Below are positions 1-6,141 of a DNA stretch of 15,219 bases, piece by piece (positions within the stretch are counted from its first letter, which is position 1; each line of letters begins with the position of its first letter). Made by a program: the position numbers and the translations under genes. Under the pieces are notes generated by a model that saw only the letters and a list, made by a program, of their open reading frames with translations, did no database searches and was not told where the DNA came from. The stretch lies in contig LRSK01000189.1 of assembly GCA_001563325.1 (NCBI GenBank), forward strand, positions 1 through 15,219, read 5' to 3'. The DNA comes from Candidatus Thorarchaeota archaeon SMTZ1-83 (GTDB lineage Archaea > Asgardarchaeota > Thorarchaeia > Thorarchaeales > Thorarchaeaceae).

Positions 1-48
1 ATGTTCAAGGATGGAAACACGACATAGAGCAGGTGCATAACCTAATAC

Positions 49-55
49 TATTATA
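49..55 (+). promoter_or_regulatory. TATA-like box upstream of the cupin gene
   Basis: TATTATA lies 64 bases before the GTG start of the cupin gene. In archaea transcription starts about 25 bases downstream of the box, which would give a leader of roughly 30 bases containing the SD. No gene is supported in bases 1-112; the rest of that stretch shows nothing recognisable. Confidence 0.4.
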
Positions 56-98
56 CCATGGTCGCTGTGCTTCTAGAATAATGGCGCATGCCGTACTT

Positions 99-104
99 GG
101 AGGA
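99..104 (+). promoter_or_regulatory. Shine-Dalgarno fixing the cupin GTG start
   Basis: GGAGGA is followed by an 8-base spacer and then GTG at 113. The nearby ATG at 105 is in another frame, so the SD selects GTG. Confidence 0.7.
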
Positions 105-112
105 ATGATCTC

Positions 113-463
113 GTGTACGTTATCAACTACAAAGATCGCGAGGAAACACCTGTGACGATGCCCGGAGCAGAGAAGACAACTGTGCGGTGGCTAGTGGGGA
201 AAAAGACCGGGGCAACCACCTATGCCATGCGCTACTTTCAGATTCAACCTGGTGGCATTGTGCCGGAGCATTCACATCAGGAAGAACACGAGATTTTCGT
301 ATTGAGAGGAGAAGCGAAACTCATTGGAGACTGCAATGCCAAGAAGGCCAAGAAGGATGATGTGCTGTTTATACCATCCAACTTACCACACGGCTACGAT
401 AACAGAGAGGGCACGGAAACCTTCGCTTTCATATGCGTGATTCCACTTTTGAATCAAGAGTAG
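113..463 (+). CDS. Small single-domain cupin protein
   Basis: A 116-residue protein matching the single-domain cupin fold, a metal-binding beta barrel. Cupin motif 1 is visible as G48, H53-x-H55 and E60 followed by G66; motif 2 is the stretch around P88, P92-H93-G94 and N97. H53, H55, E60 and H93 are the expected metal ligands, so a bound divalent metal is likely. The length is typical of stand-alone cupins. The reaction cannot be told from sequence: such proteins include small dioxygenases, isomerases and ligand binders. There is no signal peptide, so it is cytosolic. The start is GTG, set by a strong SD 8 bases upstream. It stands alone or is loosely coupled to the HAD gene 54 bases downstream. 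The fold is clear; the function is unknown. Confidence 0.88.
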   Translation: MYVINYKDREETPVTMPGAEKTTVRWLVGKKTGATTYAMRYFQIQPGGIVPEHSHQEEHEIFVLRGEAKLIGDCNAKKAKKDDVLFIPSNLPHGYDNREGTETFAFICVIPLLNQE

Positions 464-517
464 TCTTCTGGCTTCCTCTAGGCAAATACTTCTGTAGGAA
501 CTCACAATGGCGGTTCT

Positions 518-1333
518 GTGAGACCCATGCAGCTGAGTGAAAAGAGCCTATGGATGTTTGACGTTGACAACACACTAGTGTTCGACGTAGAGAATCCCAA
601 AGTCTTCCCAGATGCGATGAATCTCTGGAATCACCTCAAGTCTTTGGGAAAGACTAACGCCATACTCACAAATGTCGGAAGACTCTCCTCTCGGCAGATC
701 CACAATGTCCTGACCCAAGCAGGGTTTGATAATGTCCTTGAGAGAACCTTTAGTGCCGGTGCCGCCGCTGCAGCGTACGTACACAACAGGTCTCCGGGTG
801 CTAACTGCTTTGTAATTAGCGAGGGTGGGGCCACAGAAGATTTCGTTGCACGTGGCCTCAACGTCACGAAAAACCCACCCATTGATTATGTTGCCGTGGC
901 TGCCGACAGGGGTCTCACATTCCAAGAGCTGAACTTCGCAACCAAGATGGTCAAGGAGGGCGCTGAACTCATTTGCATCAGTGGGAGTTGGGACTATCGC
1001 GGAGTCTATTTGGGTATAGAGGACGTCTACATTGGAGAGAGATCCATTGCTGCAGCAATAGAGCATGCTACCGGGGTTAGGGCCGTAGTGGTCGGGAAGC
1101 CCCTTCCAGAGATATTCGTAGAGACCGTTAGGATACTGGGTTTCAAGATTGAAGATTCAGTCATGGTTGGCGACAATCTGGATTCGGACATCGCGGGGGG
1201 CAACGCAGCTGGAATGACTACGGTTCTGGTTGACCGCGGTCGTGATAACGTCGTTGAGTTTGATTCGAATGAACTAGACAGAAAACCGGATATCTCAGTG
1301 AACAGCCTTGATGAGGTCATCTCTTTGATGTAG
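518..1333 (+). CDS. HAD-superfamily phosphatase, NagD-like (HAD-IIA)
   Basis: A hydrolase of 268-271 residues that probably dephosphorylates a small phosphometabolite in the cytosol. The HAD motifs are in order: motif I DVDNT with nucleophile D15 and acid D17, motif II T51 in ILTNVG, motif III K194 in VVGKP, and motif IV GD (D219) with D222/D224 for magnesium. A cap domain of about 100 residues between motifs II and III, and the overall length, fit the NagD / 4-nitrophenylphosphatase / phosphoglycolate phosphatase group. DVDNT has Asn where the family usually has Gly. The substrate is unknown. The start is uncertain: GTG 518 gives the longest frame, and the in-frame ATG at 527 is equally possible; an AGGAA at 495-499 is rather far from both. 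The 3' end overlaps the convergent GTPase gene by 17 bases. Confidence 0.85.
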   Translation: MRPMQLSEKSLWMFDVDNTLVFDVENPKVFPDAMNLWNHLKSLGKTNAILTNVGRLSSRQIHNVLTQAGFDNVLERTFSAGAAAAAYVHNRSPGANCFVISEGGATEDFVARGLNVTKNPPIDYVAVAADRGLTFQELNFATKMVKEGAELICISGSWDYRGVYLGIEDVYIGERSIAAAIEHATGVRAVVVGKPLPEIFVETVRILGFKIEDSVMVGDNLDSDIAGGNAAGMTTVLVDRGRDNVVEFDSNELDRKPDISVNSLDEVISLM

Positions 1334-1970
1334 TCCTCTTCTTGGTAGTCTTCCTTGTGGTCTTCTTCTTTGGTTCTGACCAGTCGTGACCTCGTGGGAC
1401 GATGCCCTGCGTTTCTTGATGCACCATTGTTGCTACAATCTCGAAGAGGTCTGTCACGTTAGAACCGGTAAGTGCGCTAGTGATTATGTGCGGCGCTTTC
1501 AATGACTTGGCATACTGGGCAATGTCCTTCTCTGTGACTCTACGACGCTTGAGATCTCCCTTGTTCGCCACAACTACCACAGGTACTTTCTCGCCAATGC
1601 TCTCCCACGCCTCATCAATCCAACGCGGCAAGTGATTGAAAGTACGTTTCCTAGTGATGTCAAACATTAGCACGACACCCGTCGCGCCATCGTAGAAATG
1701 CATTCTGAGCTCCTTGAAGATATCCTGTCCAGCCATATCCCATATTACCATCTTGACGTTTGTCTTGCTGCTTCCTCTACCTAGCTCCACCGTTCGACTG
1801 TAATGCTGTACTCCTACGGTCTGCTTGTAGTCGTGCTTGAACCATCCATGTGCCCATCTATTCACGGTACTCGTTTTCCCTACATTTGCGTCTCCAATGA
1901 TGATAATCTTGTAGACGAATGAGGATCCGCTTATCTTGAATGCCCCCGAAGCAGCCGCTAGTGACTGCAG
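1317..1970 (-). CDS. Rab/Ras-like small GTPase, start codon irregular
   Basis: A eukaryote-like small GTPase of about 217 residues if started at CTG 1970. All G boxes are present: G1 GDANVGKTS (K32, T33), G2 T51 in switch I, G3 WDMAGQD (D78, G81, catalytic Gln 82), G4 NKGD (N136, D139) and G5 TSA (S165, A166). The order and the switch II region resemble Rab rather than Arf or Ras. Such proteins are abundant in Asgard archaea, but their roles there are largely unknown. The C terminus ends in about 17 mostly Lys/Arg/Thr residues with no cysteine for lipidation. The only ATG/GTG/TTG candidate (GTG 1865) falls after the P-loop and would give an inactive protein. Between the HerA stop and the P-loop the frame has only CTG 1970 and ATA/ATC/ATT codons; CTG is preceded by AGGAAAG. 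A single-base indel would instead link the frame to ATG 1993. It is probably co-transcribed with the HerA-like gene upstream. Confidence 0.8.
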   Translation of the reverse strand: MQSLAAASGAFKISGSSFVYKIIIIGDANVGKTSTVNRWAHGWFKHDYKQTVGVQHYSRTVELGRGSSKTNVKMVIWDMAGQDIFKELRMHFYDGATGVVLMFDITRKRTFNHLPRWIDEAWESIGEKVPVVVVANKGDLKRRRVTEKDIAQYAKSLKAPHIITSALTGSNVTDLFEIVATMVHQETQGIVPRGHDWSEPKKKTTRKTTKKRTTSKR

Positions 1971-1991
1971 GGAGTCTTTCCTTTCCCTGCA
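1966..1991 (-). promoter_or_regulatory. Hairpin at the HerA-GTPase junction
   Basis: Perfect 8-base inverted arms (1966-1973 and 1984-1991) flank a 10-base loop. Read on the minus strand, the arms are TGCAGGGA and TCCCTGCA, and the loop is AAGGAAAGAC, a purine-rich SD-like sequence. The stem contains the ATG at 1993-1991 on one side and the near-cognate CTG at 1970-1968 on the other. No U-tract follows, so it is not an obvious terminator; a translational or RNA-processing role is inferred. Confidence 0.5.
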
Positions 1992-2024
1992 TATAACTGG
2001 ATTGGGGATTACTGCTGTGTCGAC

Positions 2025-3959
2025 CTAGAACTCGAGTAGGGGTTCTCCGAGGATAATCCGCTCAAGAATGCTATTCTTTGAAGCCCTCTTCACCAACTGT
2101 TCGAAGCGTTTCTTGAGACGTTGTTCATCCACATACTCAGGCTCTCTAATTCCCATGCTCTTTAGAACTCCGAGAAGGACATGCTCGAAGTCGTAGAGGA
2201 TGTAATCGACTTTCTTGTTCTTGACTTCCTTCTTGACCTTCTTCGCGAGCCCTTGTTTCAAGGCCGCCTTCGTTTCCTTGAGGTAGTAGGTCAGCGCTTT
2301 TTCGTAGTTTAACTCTCCCTTCTTCAAAAGCTCCTTGAGGAAGGGTAGGCCAAAGGCGGTCTTTGCTACTGCCTCGATTCTTGCGATGAATCCGTTCATC
2401 AGATCATCGTATGAAACCAATCCAGCTTGCCCTTTCGTTTCAAAGACCTTGTCGTTTTCGTCGGCTCTCCTGAATTTGGCCTTCTTTGCAGCAAGTTCAG
2501 CCTCTATTCGTTTTCGCTCTTCCTCTTCCTTCTTGAGCCTGTCGGTTTCTCTCTCTCTCCTCTCCCTCTCGGCCTTCCTCTCTGCGGCAATCCTCTCTCT
2601 CTCCTTCCTCTCCCTTTCTTCCTGTGCAAGTCTCTCTTGTTCCAGCTGCTTGAGGATATTCTCTTGCTCAGCCCGAAGCACGCTCATGTGCTTCTGAACA
2701 TCCTTCTCTGTCAGGGTGATGTGTTTGGTGAGAAGCCATCTGACGCCAATGCTGTTCACCTTCGGTTTCAAGTCTGCTGACGAGAAGATGAAGGATGCAG
2801 TCTGTTGGCCCGGAAGTGCCTTGATGATTTCTTCGGAGTCCTTCTCTCCGGCTATGGGTTCAAGAATCCTCTCAAGCACCTTCAGCGACTGCTCGCTACT
2901 GATTCTGCCTGAGGCGATTGAGTTGAACTGCTCAAACGCCTTGTAGTCAATGTCCTTAGGACTTTGAGTTGCTATTAGACATTCTACGCCGTATTTCCTT
3001 GCTTGTCTGAATAGCAGAAGGAATGTTTCCTTGGGACCAGGAGCCCGCATTCCAGCGGGGATGAATGGAGCAGCCTCGTCTTGGAAAAGAATCATTCGGG
3101 GCTTGTCACTGAATCCCTGTCTGAGCATCCAAGAGTAGAGTTGGTTTAGAACTATCGATATGAAGAAGTGCTTCTCTTCCTCGCTTCTGAGTGTCTTCAA
3201 GAAGAGAACGTTGATGGGCGTTTTACCATTGACCGGCTTAGTCATGTGATCGAAGTCAATCTGTCCTTCTTCTTTGAATAGAAGTTGAGAGGACCCTACT
3301 GTCAGCGTTCTGATTCGAGTCGCAAGAGTCTGCCTCTCGGAGAACTTCATATACGGTTCAAGGTCTACGCCAACCTCTTCTGGTGGTGCCGTGAGCAAGT
3401 TGGCGAGGTCTTTCAGATCGCCAACGTCCTTTCCGCTTTCCCAGATTGTGCGCAAAAGTTCGTAAAGCACTGCAAAAGACTTCCCTTCCCAAGATCTTGA
3501 AAGACCGCCAACCTTCGTTAGGACCTTTGTCAATGTCCGCGAACAGTTGTCCATCAATCGGATGATGTCATCTGGATCTGCCTTGGCGTCGGGCAACTTC
3601 AAGGGGTTGATTGAAACGGCAAGCCCCTTGCTACTGGCTGGTGTGTATACTCGAACAATCACCTTGTCCATGTAATCCTTGAGCAACTCTGGGGGGACTC
3701 CTTTCTCACTGAGCTGCTTTGGATCTCCAGGAAGCATCAGTGATGCAATGTCTCCTTGAGGGTCAAAGGCAATAATCGGGATTCCCTCAAGTGCGGCCTC
3801 CTCGAGAATGACTTTGCTCAATACTGTCTTTCCTGAACCTGTAGATCCGAAGATGCCGCCATGTCTGCGCAGAAGATCCACACTTATCTCGAACTTCTTG
3901 TCGGTTCTCTTCCCTTCCTCGTCAACGTATGTTCCTAGCCAAAGCTTGCCATCTGCCAT
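2025..3959 (-). CDS. HerA/DUF87-type ATPase with coiled-coil region
   Basis: A 644-residue P-loop ATPase of the HerA/FtsK superfamily, whose members form hexameric rings that translocate DNA or, in VirB4-like forms, drive transport. Walker A is GSTGSGKT (38-45) and Walker B is MILFQDEA (D294, E295); FRQARKYG just after it resembles the usual arginine-finger/sensor region, and ATQSP follows. From about 425 to 510 there is a continuous Arg/Glu/Lys-rich helix, almost certainly coiled coil, followed by a helical C-terminal domain. This matches DUF87/DUF853-type ATP-binding proteins. The usual HerA partner NurA and the Mre11/Rad50 genes are not in the window, so a DNA-end-resection role is not supported. 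ATG 3959 is preceded by a GGGTGGT SD-like element. The stop TAG (2025-2027) is in frame with the downstream GTPase. Confidence 0.85.
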   Translation of the reverse strand: MADGKLWLGTYVDEEGKRTDKKFEISVDLLRRHGGIFGSTGSGKTVLSKVILEEAALEGIPIIAFDPQGDIASLMLPGDPKQLSEKGVPPELLKDYMDKVIVRVYTPASSKGLAVSINPLKLPDAKADPDDIIRLMDNCSRTLTKVLTKVGGLSRSWEGKSFAVLYELLRTIWESGKDVGDLKDLANLLTAPPEEVGVDLEPYMKFSERQTLATRIRTLTVGSSQLLFKEEGQIDFDHMTKPVNGKTPINVLFLKTLRSEEEKHFFISIVLNQLYSWMLRQGFSDKPRMILFQDEAAPFIPAGMRAPGPKETFLLLFRQARKYGVECLIATQSPKDIDYKAFEQFNSIASGRISSEQSLKVLERILEPIAGEKDSEEIIKALPGQQTASFIFSSADLKPKVNSIGVRWLLTKHITLTEKDVQKHMSVLRAEQENILKQLEQERLAQEERERKERERIAAERKAERERRERETDRLKKEEEERKRIEAELAAKKAKFRRADENDKVFETKGQAGLVSYDDLMNGFIARIEAVAKTAFGLPFLKELLKKGELNYEKALTYYLKETKAALKQGLAKKVKKEVKNKKVDYILYDFEHVLLGVLKSMGIREPEYVDEQRLKKRFEQLVKRASKNSILERIILGEPLLEF

Positions 3960-4008
3960 TTATACCACCCGTCAAGGGTTTGCCGACGCAACGGGTCTTC
4001 TTTTGGAC

Positions 4009-4017
4009 ACTTATTTG
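4009..4017 (-). promoter_or_regulatory. Possible AT-rich promoter box for the HerA-like gene
   Basis: On the minus strand the sequence reads AATCAAATAAGT about 50-60 bases upstream of ATG 3959. It would place transcription start near 3985-3990 with a leader of about 30 bases. The match to an archaeal TATA box is only moderate. Confidence 0.3.
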
Positions 4018-4049
4018 ATTTGCTGGTGTGACGGGAAGAAAAGTGGAAC

Positions 4050-4072
4050 GGGATGGAGGTGAGGTCCATCCC
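4050..4072 (-). terminator. Hairpin terminator candidate after the six-helix membrane protein gene
   Basis: Perfect 8-base arms (4050-4057 and 4065-4072; GGGATGGA and TCCATCCC) surround a 7-base loop. The hairpin starts 12 bases after the TAG of the membrane-protein gene, and on the minus strand it is followed by the pyrimidine-rich GTTCCACTTTTCTTCCC. Position and shape suit a terminator separating this gene from the HerA-like gene. Confidence 0.5.
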
Positions 4073-4084
4073 AGTCGTTTACTG

Positions 4085-4702
4085 CTATTCGCCTACAGGT
4101 TCGTACTTGCGGCCAAGGAAGACAACGATTAGAACCACCAAGACTAGCGCGAAGAGCCCAAGTGCCCCAGCAGCGACGGTGTAGGATCCGGTGGCGTCCC
4201 AGATGATGTCCAGTCCGACTTTGACTATCGCCATTACAGCTCCAAGTAGGAGTGAAACTAACATGAAGCGTGCAGTCATCTCCTTTACTTGGCCCATCTC
4301 ACCCGCTTCCGTAATCTGGCCACTGAAGAAGACGAAGATGAACAGGAAGATGTAGGCTATCACAATCATAGCTCCCATGTCAAACAGATTCCGCTGGTAG
4401 GCTGTGCCCTCATCAAGAAGTCCAAGGATGAGGATTGTGGCGATAGCCATTAGGAATACAAACATGTTGCTGACGAGCTTGTCCTCAGGGTGAACAAAGC
4501 CTGTCATCTCTGTGAATGTGTTGATAGCACTAGCTATGACTACGATGCCAAGAAGGACTGCACCCGCAATCCATGCATAGAATGGGTACGATGTCCCTGT
4601 TTGGCCTAGACTCTCAAGTAGATACTTGAGAATCCCGGCGAAGGCCAAAATGGCAATCCCAATGCCCGACAGAATGTTACTGATTGTAGTAATGCGGACC
4701 AT
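4085..4702 (-). CDS. Six-helix integral membrane protein, unknown function
   Basis: A 205-residue, very hydrophobic protein that I do not assign to a family. Counting from MVRITT, hydrophobic stretches suggest six transmembrane helices at about 7-26, 41-60, 79-96, 108-126, 144-164 and 174-197. Loops are short; one near residues 67-75 contains HPEDK, and another near 129-140 contains GQITEAGEMGQ. The C terminus (GRKYEPVGE) is probably cytosolic. There are no catalytic-looking motifs. The start is ATG 4702, because GGGGAG sits 7 bases upstream; an in-frame TTG at 4717 would overlap that SD. It lies 69 bases downstream of the MFS gene but has its own TATA-like box (4752-4757) and a terminator-like hairpin behind it, so it may be transcribed alone. 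Confidence 0.8.
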   Translation of the reverse strand: MVRITTISNILSGIGIAILAFAGILKYLLESLGQTGTSYPFYAWIAGAVLLGIVVIASAINTFTEMTGFVHPEDKLVSNMFVFLMAIATILILGLLDEGTAYQRNLFDMGAMIVIAYIFLFIFVFFSGQITEAGEMGQVKEMTARFMLVSLLLGAVMAIVKVGLDIIWDATGSYTVAAGALGLFALVLVVLIVVFLGRKYEPVGE

Positions 4703-4709
4703 GATGAAT

Positions 4710-4715
4710 CTCCCC
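4710..4715 (-). promoter_or_regulatory. Shine-Dalgarno choosing ATG 4702
   Basis: GGGGAG on the minus strand, 7 bases before ATG 4702. It rules out the upstream TTG 4717, which overlaps it. Confidence 0.7.
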
Positions 4716-4751
4716 AAATGGAGTTCCTAGGGCGAATTGTATTCCGGTCTG

Positions 4752-4757
4752 ATTTAA
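4752..4757 (-). promoter_or_regulatory. TATA-like box of the six-helix membrane protein gene
   Basis: TTAAAT on the minus strand, 50 bases upstream of ATG 4702. The expected transcription start near 4728 leaves a leader of about 25 bases containing the GGGGAG SD. Confidence 0.5.
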
Positions 4758-4771
4758 CTCTTGCTCAATCA

Positions 4772-5989
4772 TTAATGATTTGGCTCTGATTCGGCCGCCA
4801 TGAGCGCTTCAGGCATGAAATACGTGCCAATGCATGCCACTACTATCAGCAATGCTACAAGAACCCCCAGACCGATGAGTCCGTAGTTTGAGTATGCGAA
4901 CGCACCAGTTGCCGGGCCTATTATCATCCCCGAGCCAAAGAAGATGGAGTACACTCCCATTGTGCTACCTCTGGAGTCATCTTCAGAAATGTCTGTGAGG
5001 TATGCCATTGCAGCGGGAGGGAATGAACCGGCAATGAAACCGAGAATTGGTAGCAATGGCCAGATTGCCCACAGATTCTCAACGCCTCCCTCGCCCGCGC
5101 CTCCAACTAGGATGTAGGCCAGAAAGGCGAAACCAATCAAGCCAGTCACTATGAATGGCCGGCGCTTCTTAAAGTGGTCTGACAAATGACCCATCGTGAC
5201 AATGCCTAGAATTAGTGCCCCTCCAAGCATACCAAACAGAATCAGCATATCTATGTTAGAGAGCGAGAAATGCTCCTCTATGATTCTCTCGAGGTTGGCT
5301 ATGAGCAAGCCGTAGAGTGAGATTATGGGGACATATACCGGCAGCATGTGCTGGATTCTATTGTCTCCGGCCACCTTTCTGAGAAGCTCTGACATTCTGG
5401 CCTCGATATGTACATGCTTTCGAGTTTCTTGGATTGTGAAGTAGCCGATTATTCCGCTAAACGCACAAGCTGCACTAGCAAGCATCAGGATGAGCATCGC
5501 TTCGAATCCGAACTGGAGTAGGATTATGCCCAGTCCATATCCTCCCGCCAGACCCACCAAAGTAGAAAGATCGTAATACCCCATTAGCCGGGCACGGTTT
5601 CCCGTACCAGAAGCATCCGCAATCATTGAAAGTGTGGTCGTGACCTTGGAAGCCGCACCTAATCCGAATAGAGCAGAAAGTGGTAGGAGAAACGCAGCGG
5701 CGGGAGCAATTGAGAAGAGCAATGCGGCTGCGGAAGTCACGAACAGGCTACCTATCAGAATCGGCCTTCTACCAATCTTGTCACTGTAGGATCCGAAGAA
5801 AGACACTGTAGCAAGCTCTGTGATAGGATAAACTATGAGTACAGCTGCAACCTCCCATTCGCTTAGACCGCCCAGATACGAGTGACTCTGAATCACTGCA
5901 ATCGTCACATAGAACGATGCCCGCATTATCAGTGTAACAAGATACAATGCTATCAAAGTGAGTCGGTGTTCTGAAGCTCGCAGTCCCAT
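4772..5989 (-). CDS. Major facilitator superfamily (MFS) transporter
   Basis: A secondary transporter of about 405 residues in the cytoplasmic membrane. The frame contains about 12 hydrophobic helices in two halves. MFS motif A is visible in the loop between helices 2 and 3 as GSYSDKIGRRP (residues 66-76 from this start), and the second half has a degenerate copy, GHLSDHFKKRRP. A charged central loop (about residues 185-215) separates the halves. The family resembles drug- or metabolite-type MFS exporters, but the substrate cannot be read from sequence. The frame is open up to GTG 6031 (419 residues). I prefer ATG 5989 because GGGAG lies 9 bases before it and a TTATAA box at 6034-6039 would start transcription near 6010, after GTG 6031. 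It is divergently transcribed from the 6142 gene. Confidence 0.88.
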   Translation of the reverse strand: MGLRASEHRLTLIALYLVTLIMRASFYVTIAVIQSHSYLGGLSEWEVAAVLIVYPITELATVSFFGSYSDKIGRRPILIGSLFVTSAAALLFSIAPAAAFLLPLSALFGLGAASKVTTTLSMIADASGTGNRARLMGYYDLSTLVGLAGGYGLGIILLQFGFEAMLILMLASAACAFSGIIGYFTIQETRKHVHIEARMSELLRKVAGDNRIQHMLPVYVPIISLYGLLIANLERIIEEHFSLSNIDMLILFGMLGGALILGIVTMGHLSDHFKKRRPFIVTGLIGFAFLAYILVGGAGEGGVENLWAIWPLLPILGFIAGSFPPAAMAYLTDISEDDSRGSTMGVYSIFFGSGMIIGPATGAFAYSNYGLIGLGVLVALLIVVACIGTYFMPEALMAAESEPNH

Positions 5990-6033
5990 TGCTTGTATCT
6001 CCCATGCTTGGCGAATAGCCCACGATATCACCG

Positions 6034-6039
6034 TTATAA
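6034..6039 (-). promoter_or_regulatory. TATA-like box of the MFS gene
   Basis: TTATAA on the minus strand, with the small palindrome AGCTAGCT beside it (6039-6046). With archaeal spacing the transcript would begin near 6010, which supports ATG 5989 rather than GTG 6031 as the start. Confidence 0.5.
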
Positions 6040-6098
6040 GCTAGCTAGTTGTGTACATCCCATTCTGGTGACCGTACAATACTCGTAATCACGGCAGG

Positions 6099-6105
6099 TT
6101 TAAAT
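6099..6105 (+). promoter_or_regulatory. TATA box of the 6142 gene
   Basis: TTTAAAT, close to the archaeal consensus, 37 bases before ATG 6142. Transcription would begin near 6125-6130, leaving a leader of only about 12-17 bases, which explains the weak SD (TTAGG). Confidence 0.65.
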
Positions 6106-6141
6106 CGATAGAGACGACCCGGCACCGAGAAGTGACTTAGG

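Noticed and set aside
3..157. Open frame at the left edge reading through the cupin start
   Set aside because: It is short, overlaps the cupin in another frame, has no domain-like pattern and stops at TGA 155-157; it could be the tail of an upstream gene but nothing supports this.
575..1066. 163-residue open frame antisense to the HAD gene
   Set aside because: Shadow of a gene with all HAD motifs; no SD and no recognisable pattern.
2335..2697. Ser/Leu/Phe-rich frame on the plus strand that looks like a membrane protein
   Set aside because: It is the antisense of the Glu/Arg/Lys coiled coil of the ATPase; the hydrophobic repeats come from complementing purine-rich codons.
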